The notes beneath the pieces are model-generated. The model saw only the letters and a list, made by a program, of their open reading frames with translations. It ran no database searches and was not told the DNA's origin. The translations under genes were made by a program, and so were the position numbers. A stretch of DNA of 5,366 nucleotides from Spirochaetia bacterium (lineage in GTDB: Bacteria > Spirochaetota > UBA4802 > UBA5550): NCBI GenBank assembly GCA_031289575.1, contig JAITPE010000230.1, positions 1 to 5,366 on the forward strand, in the 5' to 3' direction. This document shows, piece after piece, positions 1 through 5,182 of this stretch. Every line of letters begins with the position of its first letter. The first letter of the stretch is position 1.

Positions 1-1378
1 TGTCCATATCGCTGCCGTCACGGAGCCTTTTATCATCAGCCTGGACAACGCTCCCGGCTGTGGGTTCCCCGTCTGCGGCAAGCCTGACGATTCCGAAACG
101 CTCGGTTGCGGCCTTGTGCACGCGCGGATCGTTTCCGCTTATTACGCACTGCGGCGAATAAAGGCCGTCCGGGCATATTCTCACTATTCCGGGCTGCTCG
201 GTACTCGCGGCCCTAAGCCGAGAATCGTTTCCCTGAACAGCGGCGCCAGGCTGAATCTCACCGTCGCCGGCAAGCCGTACCATTCCGCTTCGCGTTTCTG
301 TCGCCGGCTTGAGCCTTGAATCGGAAGCCTGAACCGAAAGTCCCTCGCCTGTATCGCCGTCCGCGGCAAGCTGTGTTATGCCCTTAAAGATTGTTGTGGC
401 GTCCCGCAGCCGCCAGTCATTTCCCTGAACAGCCTTTCCCTCCGCGTCATCGCCGTCTTTGGCAAGCTTGACTACGCCGGCCTGAAAGATCGACGCGTAA
501 GGCGTAATATCTCCGGTATTATGCACATGGCCGTCTTCATAAGAGGCGGCGCAGATTTCTATGCCCTCAAGCTTGAGTCCGTACTGTTCCGGCCTAAGCA
601 TCACTGTTCTCGCTTCAATGCGGATGTACTTGGCCCGGACTACGTTTATGTCCCAGAAGTACTTTTTGCGGCTTTCCGCCTTGAATTTTTTTACTTCAAA
701 GAGGGTTGTCCATATTTCATTATCAAGGCTGATATCGACATGGAAATCCTCCGGAAAGCCGCTGTCGGACGATAAGAGAAGAATCCTGTTAACAGGATTC
801 GGATTTCCCAAATCAACAGTAATATGCTCAATGGAGCTTCCGGCGGAGAATTTTGACGCCCAGGAAGTTTTGCCGTTATCAAACAAATTCGCGGCGCTGT
901 GGCCCTCAAGCGCGCTGCTTGCGGAGACTTCTTTGACACCGCTTATTCCGGCGCGCAGCGAACCTATTTCGGCATAGTATTTTTCATTGAAAAACGGCGG
1001 CATTGTTATAACCAATTTGAGGTAGCGGAACCCGGTAACCGGCAGATATATGTGATACGGAATGTCCTCCGGTTCGTAGCCGTTTTCCGAGTGAAGGATA
1101 TGCCAAACGTCAAGGTCGTCGCTCCATTCAAAGCGGAAATTTCTTGGAAATGTTTTGGCCCCGATTGATGAAGGAACAAGTTCTATAAAGTTAATATCTA
1201 TCTTTTTAGCATAATCTATAATAACATATTCGTTGGCCGCAAATTCCTTGTGCCCGGTAGACCAAACGCCTGTATTGCTCATCAAATTGGCCGCGGCTGT
1301 TTTTGAATCATACTCGCTTGAAACTGAATGAATCCCGCCGGTAAAGATTTCCGGCCTGCTTATTACTGTATATTTCAT
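1..1378 (-). CDS. discoidin-domain protein with tail-fibre-like 32-residue repeats (incomplete at its C-terminus)
   Basis: I translated the reverse complement from an ATG at 1378; the frame stays open to the window edge (459 residues seen, no stop). GGAG at 1384-1387 lies 5 nt before the ATG, which fixes the start. There is no signal peptide. Residues ~14-142 and ~147-278 each look like an F5/8 type C (discoidin) beta-sandwich: a conserved Trp after an ANL-M/F segment (W39, W173), a VDLG-type strand, and a final Tyr-Ile/Leu-Arg/Lys strand. Such domains usually bind carbohydrate or surface ligands. Residues 283-287 read GHVHN, a His-x-His motif common in phage tail fibres. From residue 301 run five 32-residue repeats with invariant Gly1, Asp8, Gly9, Asp21 and Arg23, like repeats in phage tail fibres. 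I infer a trimeric fibre or adhesin that is made in the cytoplasm. It could also be a non-phage surface protein with an unusual export route. It is probably cotranscribed with the lipoprotein gene 13 bp upstream. Confidence 0.85.
   Translation of the reverse strand, partial: MKYTVISRPEIFTGGIHSVSSEYDSKTAAANLMSNTGVWSTGHKEFAANEYVIIDYAKKIDINFIELVPSSIGAKTFPRNFRFEWSDDLDVWHILHSENGYEPEDIPYHIYLPVTGFRYLKLVITMPPFFNEKYYAEIGSLRAGISGVKEVSASSALEGHSAANLFDNGKTSWASKFSAGSSIEHITVDLGNPNPVNRILLLSSDSGFPEDFHVDISLDNEIWTTLFEVKKFKAESRKKYFWDINVVRAKYIRIEARTVMLRPEQYGLKLEGIEICAASYEDGHVHNTGDITPYASIFQAGVVKLAKDGDDAEGKAVQGNDWRLRDATTIFKGITQLAADGDTGEGLSVQASDSRLKPATETRSGMVRLAGDGEIQPGAAVQGNDSRLRAASTEQPGIVRICPDGLYSPQCVISGNDPRVHKAATERFGIVRLAADGEPTAGSVVQADDKRLRDGSDMD
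2..478 (-). repeat. five tandem 96-bp (32-residue) coding repeats
   Basis: Reading leftwards, the units are 478-383, 382-287, 286-191, 190-95 and 94 to the edge. They are protein-level repeats with clear DNA divergence. Each starts Gly-Ile/Val/Met, has Leu/Ile at 5, Asp-Gly at 8-9, usually Gly at 14, Val-Gln at 17-18, Asp at 21 and Arg-Leu at 23-24. The fourth unit departs most (Cys at 6, Gln at 14, Val at 24). The fifth is cut by the window edge one residue short, so more copies may follow. The exact 32-residue period with no gaps suggests a repeating structural fold along a fibre. Confidence 0.88.
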
Positions 1379-1391
1379 TGGAACTCCAGTG

Positions 1392-1904
1392 CTAACGCTT
1401 CTTGAGCCTGAGTACAGGCTCAAGATACCCGTCAGAATTATTGCCGTCTATTACAATTTTAACCGGCCTTACAATCAGCCTCTGCTCCTGTTTTTGCCCC
1501 ACGGTATGGCATTGAAGCAGAAAATACGATGATTTGGCCTTGATAAAGCCGCCGGTTCTGTTGAAGCCTTTTGCCGACTCGCTGCGTTTCATCTCGTAGA
1601 TGTTGATTCGAACCCTGCCGCCGTCTTCTATATTGTAAACTCCCTTAAAGAGCAAGGCGTGATTCCCAAGATAAAGAATTATGAGAGAGCGGAAGTTCTT
1701 GTAAAACTGCAGTTCGTACCCCAAATCTTCGGGATACATGAGGTACCACTGTCCGTTTATACTGCTAAAAGTAACAGGCTCCCCGGGCGTTTCTTCGGGC
1801 ACGGCGATTTCGGCCTTTTCATCGGGTCTGGGCTCTTCCGCGCCGCCGCATGAAAAAAACATAGAGCAGGCAAGCAGCGCGGAAAATACTGTAAAGTTGT
1901 TCAT
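1392..1904 (-). CDS. small predicted lipoprotein, unknown function
   Basis: 170 residues. The start at 1904 is chosen because GGAG (1910-1913) lies 5 nt upstream, the same spacing as the next gene; the in-frame upstream starts (ATG 1952, TTG 1961) have no such site. A hydrophobic N-terminus ends in Phe-Phe-Ser-Cys-Gly-Gly, with Cys19 as the likely lipidated residue (Leu-Leu-Ala-Cys13 is an alternative). An acidic, Pro/Glu-rich linker follows (about residues 22-43), then a ~120-residue region rich in short alternating hydrophobic strands (a WYLMYPEDLGYELQF segment, then a LIILYLGNHALLFKGVY segment), suggesting a small beta-barrel or sandwich. The n-region lacks Lys/Arg, which is unusual. No family is recognised. 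It lies 13 bp upstream of the discoidin/fibre gene on the same strand, so the two products may work together at the envelope (inference). Confidence 0.75.
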   Translation of the reverse strand: MNNFTVFSALLACSMFFSCGGAEEPRPDEKAEIAVPEETPGEPVTFSSINGQWYLMYPEDLGYELQFYKNFRSLIILYLGNHALLFKGVYNIEDGGRVRINIYEMKRSESAKGFNRTGGFIKAKSSYFLLQCHTVGQKQEQRLIVRPVKIVIDGNNSDGYLEPVLRLKKR

Positions 1905-1923
1905 AAAATCTCCGGATTTTCTG

Positions 1924-1946
1924 TTGTATCTTTTACTGAGATACAA
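1924..1946. promoter_or_regulatory. 8-bp perfect inverted repeat, possible operator or leader hairpin
   Basis: TTGTATCT at 1924-1931 and AGATACAA at 1939-1946 are perfect reverse complements around a 7-nt centre. The site lies 20 bp before the lipoprotein start codon and overlaps a possible -10 element. It could be a repressor site or a hairpin in the 5' leader; there is no T-run to make it a terminator. Confidence 0.45.
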
Positions 1947-2022
1947 TTTCATCGGCGTCAAATGATGTCAATGCTGATTCAGCCGATAGTAAAATAATTT
2001 TAAAAATTTGTGTTTACAACTA
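1941..2022 (-). promoter_or_regulatory. candidate promoter(s) for the lipoprotein-fibre unit
   Basis: On the minus strand a perfect TTGACA lies at 1971-1966, but the -10 candidates at 17-19 bp spacing (AATTGT, TTGTAT) are weak. Further upstream TTGTAA and TATTTT are separated by 17 bp (about 2022-1994). Either could drive the unit. A palindrome at 1924-1946 overlaps the possible -10 of the first. The choice is unresolved. Confidence 0.35.
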
Positions 2023-2029
2023 TATCGGC
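1982..2029. promoter_or_regulatory. spaced inverted repeat between the divergent promoters
   Basis: GCCGATAGT at 1982-1990 is matched by ACTATATCGGC at 2019-2029, complementary except for a 2-nt insertion. The arms flank a very AT-rich stretch. The right arm lies in the spacer of the forward promoter, and the left arm lies just upstream of the reverse -35 candidate. This placement suits a dimeric regulator acting on both directions, but it may be chance. Confidence 0.35.
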
Positions 2030-2041
2030 ATATTTTATATT
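2013..2041 (+). promoter_or_regulatory. sigma70-like promoter of the moaDE operon
   Basis: TTTACA (2013-2018) and TATATT (2036-2041) are separated by exactly 17 bp in AT-rich DNA, about 40 bp before the first start codon. This is the best promoter match in the window, and no other promoter is evident before the downstream genes. Confidence 0.6.
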
Positions 2042-2081
2042 GTAGCGCTTGTTTCCGAATCATGCATAAAGGTCATAAATA

Positions 2082-2414
2082 ATGGAATCCACAAAAAAAG
2101 CGGCGAAAAAAACAGCCGTAAAAAAAACGCCCAAGACAGGCCGGGCAAAGAGAAAGACAAACCTGCTGAAGCTGTGCGCCGAAATGAATAAACTCATAGT
2201 TGACGCCGTTGACCGTGAGGTTGTAAAGTACTTCAAAATAATAATAGACACGGGCGATGACGATATAACAAAGCAGAGCCTGCTCGCGATACTAAAAGAA
2301 CCCGATACTACCGACGCCATGACGTATGAGGAAAGGCTTCAGCCCTATATTAAGCATTACCTTTTTATGCTTAAGCGCAAGGCCAATACAGCTGCGAAAG
2401 AAAAAAAAGCATGA
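2082..2414 (+). CDS. Lys/Ala-rich small basic protein, unknown function
   Basis: 110 residues. The ATG at 2082 follows AAAGG (2068-2072) at 9 nt. Residues 1-27 are a disordered tail of Lys, Ala and Thr with KKA/KKT repeats, resembling the DNA- or RNA-binding tails of bacterial histone H1-like proteins. Residues ~28-90 look helical (CAEMNKLIVDAVDREVVKYF, then an acidic DTGDDDI turn), and the C-terminus is again basic. No known domain is recognised. It heads the operon and overlaps moaD by four bases (ATGA, 2411-2414), so the two are probably translationally coupled. Its link with molybdenum cofactor synthesis is positional only. The coding sequence contains A7-A8 runs, including one just before the stop. 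Confidence 0.85.
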   Translation: MESTKKAAKKTAVKKTPKTGRAKRKTNLLKLCAEMNKLIVDAVDREVVKYFKIIIDTGDDDITKQSLLAILKEPDTTDAMTYEERLQPYIKHYLFMLKRKANTAAKEKKA

Positions 2415-2650
2415 TAGTTACAGTTCTTCCGTTCGCTTCTGTAAAAGACATACTGCAATGCGACAAAAAACAACTTACATTACAGGATGGAACATCTGTA
2501 AACAGCCTTATGAAAGAACTAGCAGCGGAACACAGCTCCCTTGAGAATCTCAAGCTCTTATTTGCCGTAAACTCCGATTATGTTGAAACAAAACATATTC
2601 TCATTGATGGGGATGAACTGGCGATCTTTCCTCCTGTAAGCGGAGGCTGA
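2411..2650 (+). CDS. moaD: MoaD, molybdopterin synthase small (sulfur-carrier) subunit
   Basis: 79 residues, the usual MoaD length. It has the ubiquitin-like ThiS/MoaD pattern: an N-terminal beta strand, an LQDGTSVNSLMKEL helix start, a VNSDYV strand, a DGDELAIFPPVSGG end and the essential C-terminal Gly-Gly. In the known pathway this Gly-Gly is adenylated and converted to a thiocarboxylate, which donates sulfur to precursor Z (cPMP) in the MoaE active site to form molybdopterin in the cytoplasm. It overlaps the stop of the gene before it and lies 5 bp from moaE. The activating enzyme (MoeB-type) and the early enzymes (MoaA, MoaC) are not in the window. Confidence 0.93.
   Translation: MIVTVLPFASVKDILQCDKKQLTLQDGTSVNSLMKELAAEHSSLENLKLLFAVNSDYVETKHILIDGDELAIFPPVSGG
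2642..2646 (+). promoter_or_regulatory. moaE ribosome binding site inside the MoaD Gly-Gly codons
   Basis: GGAGG at 2642-2646 is formed by the last two sense codons of moaD (GGA GGC) and lies 9 nt before the moaE ATG at 2656. It confirms the moaE start and couples the conserved MoaD tail to translation of its partner. Confidence 0.75.
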
Positions 2651-2655
2651 TATTC

Positions 2656-3069
2656 ATGGAAATCCGCTTTCAGAAAGAGCCGATAGACATCTCCGCCGCC
2701 TGTTTTCAAACAGGCGGCGGAGATGACGGGTCCGTGGTCATATTCATAGGGCAGCCGCGCAGAGAGTCAAACGGCAAAACCGTTACGCATCTTGAGTACG
2801 AAATCTACGAAGAGATGGCCCAAAAGGAAATGAAGAAGATCCTCGGCGAGGCCGCCGGCCGTTGGCCTGTAAGCGGCTGCCTTGTTATTCACAGGTACGG
2901 GCGCGTTGAAATAGGCGAAGCGAGCATTGTGATCCGCGTGTCTTCTCCCCACAGGGACGAGGGGTTTCAGGCGAGCCGCTTCATCATCGACACAATAAAA
3001 AAAACTGTTCCTGTTTGGAAAAAGGAGTGCTACAACGACGGCTCCTCCTGGGTTTCCGACAGGTCATAG
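2656..3069 (+). CDS. moaE: MoaE, molybdopterin synthase large (catalytic) subunit
   Basis: 137 residues. It converts cyclic pyranopterin monophosphate to molybdopterin using the thiocarboxylate of MoaD. Family features in order: a VVIFIGQPR segment (residues 27-35, with the Arg of the VGxxR motif but Pro in place of the usual Val), LEYEIYEEMA (46-55), RWP (69-71), HRYGRVEIGE (79-88), SSPHR (96-100), and the catalytic region around K115/K116 and WKKE (121-124). By comparison with E. coli MoaE, K115 and K122 match the two active-site lysines, and R35 and R100 the substrate-binding arginines. It follows moaD by 5 bp. Codons ~11-24 carry an 18-bp perfect inverted repeat; the segment has roughly the length expected for the family, so this does not look like a simple insertion. 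Confidence 0.96.
   Translation: MEIRFQKEPIDISAACFQTGGGDDGSVVIFIGQPRRESNGKTVTHLEYEIYEEMAQKEMKKILGEAAGRWPVSGCLVIHRYGRVEIGEASIVIRVSSPHRDEGFQASRFIIDTIKKTVPVWKKECYNDGSSWVSDRS
2688..2725. repeat. 18-bp perfect inverted repeat within moaE
   Basis: The arm at 2688-2705 (CATCTCCGCCGCCTGTTT) is exactly complementary to 2708-2725 around a 2-nt centre (TC); as RNA it would be about a 17-bp hairpin with a 4-nt loop. It starts 32 nt after the moaE ATG and encodes Asp-Ile-Ser through Gly-Gly-Asp. No T-run follows on either strand, so it is not an intrinsic terminator. Confidence 0.9.
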
Positions 3070-3087
3070 CCGCAGTTCTTCCGCGCC

Positions 3088-4317
3088 ATGAACGATGAGA
3101 TGAAATACATAATCCTTCTGGGCGACGGAATGGCCGACACCCCGCTTGAGGCCTTAAACGGCAAGACGCCGCTCGAATACGCAAAAACCCCGAACATGGA
3201 CAGCATAGCCCAAAAAGGAATCTGCGGCTTGGCGAGAACCGTGCCCAAGGGCATGATTCCGGGCAGCGATACGGCCAACCTGTCGGTCTTCGGCTACAAT
3301 CCGGCCGAATCCTATACAGGCCGCGCCCCGTTGGAAGCCCTTAATATGAACATCAGCCTTGGCCCGCGCGACGCGGCCTTCCGCTGCAACATTGTAAAAA
3401 CCGCCGGCGGCATAATGGAGGAATTCAACGGAGGGCAGATCGACACAGCTTTGAGCATGATTGTCATCGAAGAAATTGCCGCGCGGATATCCTACCCCGG
3501 AATCGTACTATACCCCGGAGTCTCGTACAGAAACATGATGATATGGCGCGGTTTCCCGTACGATGAACTTCCGGCAACCGCGCCGCCGCATGATATTACA
3601 GGCCGTTCGACCGCGCCGCACATGCCCAAGGGCCCGGGGGCCGGGCTGCTCATTGAAATAATGGAAAAATCAAGAGAAATTATAGCGTCATCGCGCGCTG
3701 TCAAAGTTGCCATGAAAAGGTACAAGGGCGCGCCCGAATCGCTGTGGCTGTGGGGCGGCGGACGCAAGCCGTCAATGGCGACGCTCACAGAACGTTTCGG
3801 CCTCAGAGGTTTTACTATATCCGCGGTTGACCTTATAAACGGAATAGGCAGAGCCGCGGGATTAGTACCGTGCAGCGTTCCAGGGGCTACCGGCTATCTT
3901 GACACAAACTACGAAGGCAAGGCCGCGGCTCTGCTTGACTGCCTTGAGAGGGGAAACTTTGTGTATTTGCACGTTGAATCGCCTGATGAGTCGGGACATG
4001 AAGGCAGCTTGGAGCATAAACTGCAGGCAATAGAAGACTTTGACAAACGCGTGGTGGGCCCTGTCCTTGAGGGCGTCGCGAACAGGTTTAAGCGGCATGC
4101 CCTTCTTGTAATGCCCGACCACCCCACTCCGGTAAAGATAAAAACTCATTCCGATGAGCCCGTCCCTTTTTGCATGTATAGAAGCACAGGCTGGAATGAC
4201 GCGTCGCTTGCCGGCAAATCGTCCCAATACTACAGCGAGCCGGCCGCCGGTAAAACAGGCCTCTTTGTTCCTGAAGGACACAGATTGATTGAACTCATGA
4301 TAAACGGAAAGCTGTAA
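3088..4317 (+). CDS. ApgM/ThrB4-family enzyme: cofactor-independent phosphoglycerate mutase or homoserine kinase
   Basis: 409 residues, alkaline-phosphatase superfamily, metal dependent, cytoplasmic. Visible motifs: GDGMAD (D13), GSDTAN with the probable catalytic S60, GRAPLEA (78-84 region), SPDESGHEG (D300, H304) and PDHPTP...H (D344, H345, H354), which together supply the metal ligands and nucleophile. Archaeal ApgM interconverts 2- and 3-phosphoglycerate in glycolysis. A bacterial branch of the same family has been proposed as a homoserine kinase (ThrB4) in threonine synthesis, and the full-length pattern here resembles that bacterial branch, so I leave the symbol blank. The gene begins 18 bp after moaE. 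Neither ATG 3088 nor the in-frame ATG 3100 has a clear ribosome binding site; homologues usually start near MKYI, which favours 3100 (405 residues). Confidence 0.94.
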   Translation: MNDEMKYIILLGDGMADTPLEALNGKTPLEYAKTPNMDSIAQKGICGLARTVPKGMIPGSDTANLSVFGYNPAESYTGRAPLEALNMNISLGPRDAAFRCNIVKTAGGIMEEFNGGQIDTALSMIVIEEIAARISYPGIVLYPGVSYRNMMIWRGFPYDELPATAPPHDITGRSTAPHMPKGPGAGLLIEIMEKSREIIASSRAVKVAMKRYKGAPESLWLWGGGRKPSMATLTERFGLRGFTISAVDLINGIGRAAGLVPCSVPGATGYLDTNYEGKAAALLDCLERGNFVYLHVESPDESGHEGSLEHKLQAIEDFDKRVVGPVLEGVANRFKRHALLVMPDHPTPVKIKTHSDEPVPFCMYRSTGWNDASLAGKSSQYYSEPAAGKTGLFVPEGHRLIELMINGKL

Positions 4318-4341
4318 AAATTTGCCGGCGCAAAGCGCCGG
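4317..4341 (-). terminator. intrinsic terminator of the methyltransferase gene
   Basis: A perfect 7-bp stem CCGGCGC (4325-4331) and GCGCCGG (4335-4341) with a 3-nt loop. On the minus strand it is followed by CAAATTTTTA, giving a T5 run, after the methyltransferase stop at 4367. On the plus strand it lies 8 bp after the ApgM-family stop but has no adjacent T-run. Confidence 0.6.
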
Positions 4342-4375
4342 ACTACCGCGCAGTCCGGGCTGTCGTTTACTTTTT
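4338..4375 (+). terminator. possible forward terminator hairpin
   Basis: CCGGACT (4338-4344) and AGTCCGG (4352-4358) form a perfect 7-bp stem with a 7-nt loop. The T-rich stretch follows only after a short spacer (TCGTTTACTTTTTTA), so efficiency is doubtful. It shares CCGG (4338-4341) with the other hairpin, so only one can form at a time. Confidence 0.4.
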
Positions 4376-5182
4376 TATATTTGATAAATACTCCTCTGCT
4401 TTTTTTATATCAGGATGTGTGCATTCATAGTATCTATATAACGCAAATGTTTTATTTATTCCAAATAATTTCATTTTTACTTTTTTATAAAAATATTTTA
4501 GTATTTCTTCTATTTCATCAGCTGTATTTACATGTTCATGGTTCATCAAAATATCGTAACTTAACCCGTATCTTTTTTTAAACTCCCTGCCGGTCGTAAA
4601 TGTGTATCCCATTTTCCACAATAATCTTCCCTGATTGGGAATTGAGGCGCACATAATCCCCCCCCGTAATGTAAGCAACTTGCAAGTTGATGCTACAACT
4701 TCGGGCAAATTTATGATATGCTCAAAACAAGCGCATGATATTATTCTGTCATATTTTTCTGTTTCGGGTATTTCGTAAATATCATCATATATTTTACGGA
4801 TACGATGCAATTCGGGAGAATTTTTGTACAGTGTCTCAAATGGCTCCACGATATCATACTCCGATACTTTTTCATATTTTAATTGATTAAGTGTCCCGGC
4901 TCCCAATTCCAGTGTGTTTTTATCTGAAGAACTGCTTTTGGCAACTTTTCGATGCAACCAGCCTTCCATCATTTGCGATAAGGCTGACATTTTAGTTTTT
5001 CCGTTTCTGTTTTCTTCATAGTTCTTCTCGTATATTGCCTTATATTCATTTGGCAATTCCGGTCTTTTTTTTGGGAAATTATTAAAAGTATTCTCTATCA
5101 TGATAAGTCTCCATTGGTGGACAAGCTCAATTACCGCATCTGGCCCTTGATTGTATATCGCTATTATTTCTTCTCGTTTCAT
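4367..5182 (-). CDS. class I SAM-dependent methyltransferase with IS66-transposase-like N-terminal leader
   Basis: 271 residues from ATG 5182. The Rossmann methyltransferase core is clear: motif I TLELGAGT (90-97), an acidic strand end DIVEP (110-114), YDRIISCACFEHI (144-156) and the LLTLRGG turn (169-175), as in the Methyltransf_11 type. The substrate is unknown; there is no membrane segment. Residues 1-23 (REEIIAIYNQGPDAVIELV) resemble the start of IS66-family transposases rather than a methyltransferase. An internal ATG at 5101 (M28) has GGAG at 5109-5112, 7 nt upstream, while ATG 5182 has no evident site; the functional protein may therefore be 244 residues. The gene is markedly more AT-rich than everything to its left and convergent with the ApgM-family gene, which suggests recent acquisition. 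A G8 run at 4658-4665 falls in the conserved Arg-Gly-Gly motif. Confidence 0.88.
   Translation of the reverse strand: MKREEIIAIYNQGPDAVIELVHQWRLIMIENTFNNFPKKRPELPNEYKAIYEKNYEENRNGKTKMSALSQMMEGWLHRKVAKSSSSDKNTLELGAGTLNQLKYEKVSEYDIVEPFETLYKNSPELHRIRKIYDDIYEIPETEKYDRIISCACFEHIINLPEVVASTCKLLTLRGGIMCASIPNQGRLLWKMGYTFTTGREFKKRYGLSYDILMNHEHVNTADEIEEILKYFYKKVKMKLFGINKTFALYRYYECTHPDIKKAEEYLSNIKK

Noticed and set aside
2..478. CRISPR-like array
   Set aside because: The 96-bp period is in-frame, the units differ in DNA but share protein positions, and there are no identical repeats with unique spacers.
116..1168. Plus-strand open frames at 116-319, 521-775, 561-977 and 899-1168
   Set aside because: They are antisense shadows of the long minus-strand discoidin/fibre frame, which has recognisable domains and a good ribosome binding site; the plus-strand translations show no family features.
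1905..1961. N-terminal extension of the lipoprotein to ATG 1952 or TTG 1961
   Set aside because: There is no ribosome binding site there, while ATG 1904 has GGAG at 5 nt and opens directly on a signal peptide. The extension would add basic residues, so it is not fully excluded.
2767..2952. Minus-strand frame opposite moaE
   Set aside because: It is a shadow of a clearly conserved gene; the translation has no recognisable features.
3492..4281. Minus-strand frames opposite the ApgM-family gene (98, 139 and 72 residues)
   Set aside because: They are complements of conserved coding sequence with all catalytic motifs on the plus strand; no ribosome binding site or domain was seen.
4381..4581. 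Plus-strand 66-residue frame with hydrophobic character
   Set aside because: It is antisense to the C-terminal part of the methyltransferase; the hydrophobic look comes from T-rich DNA.
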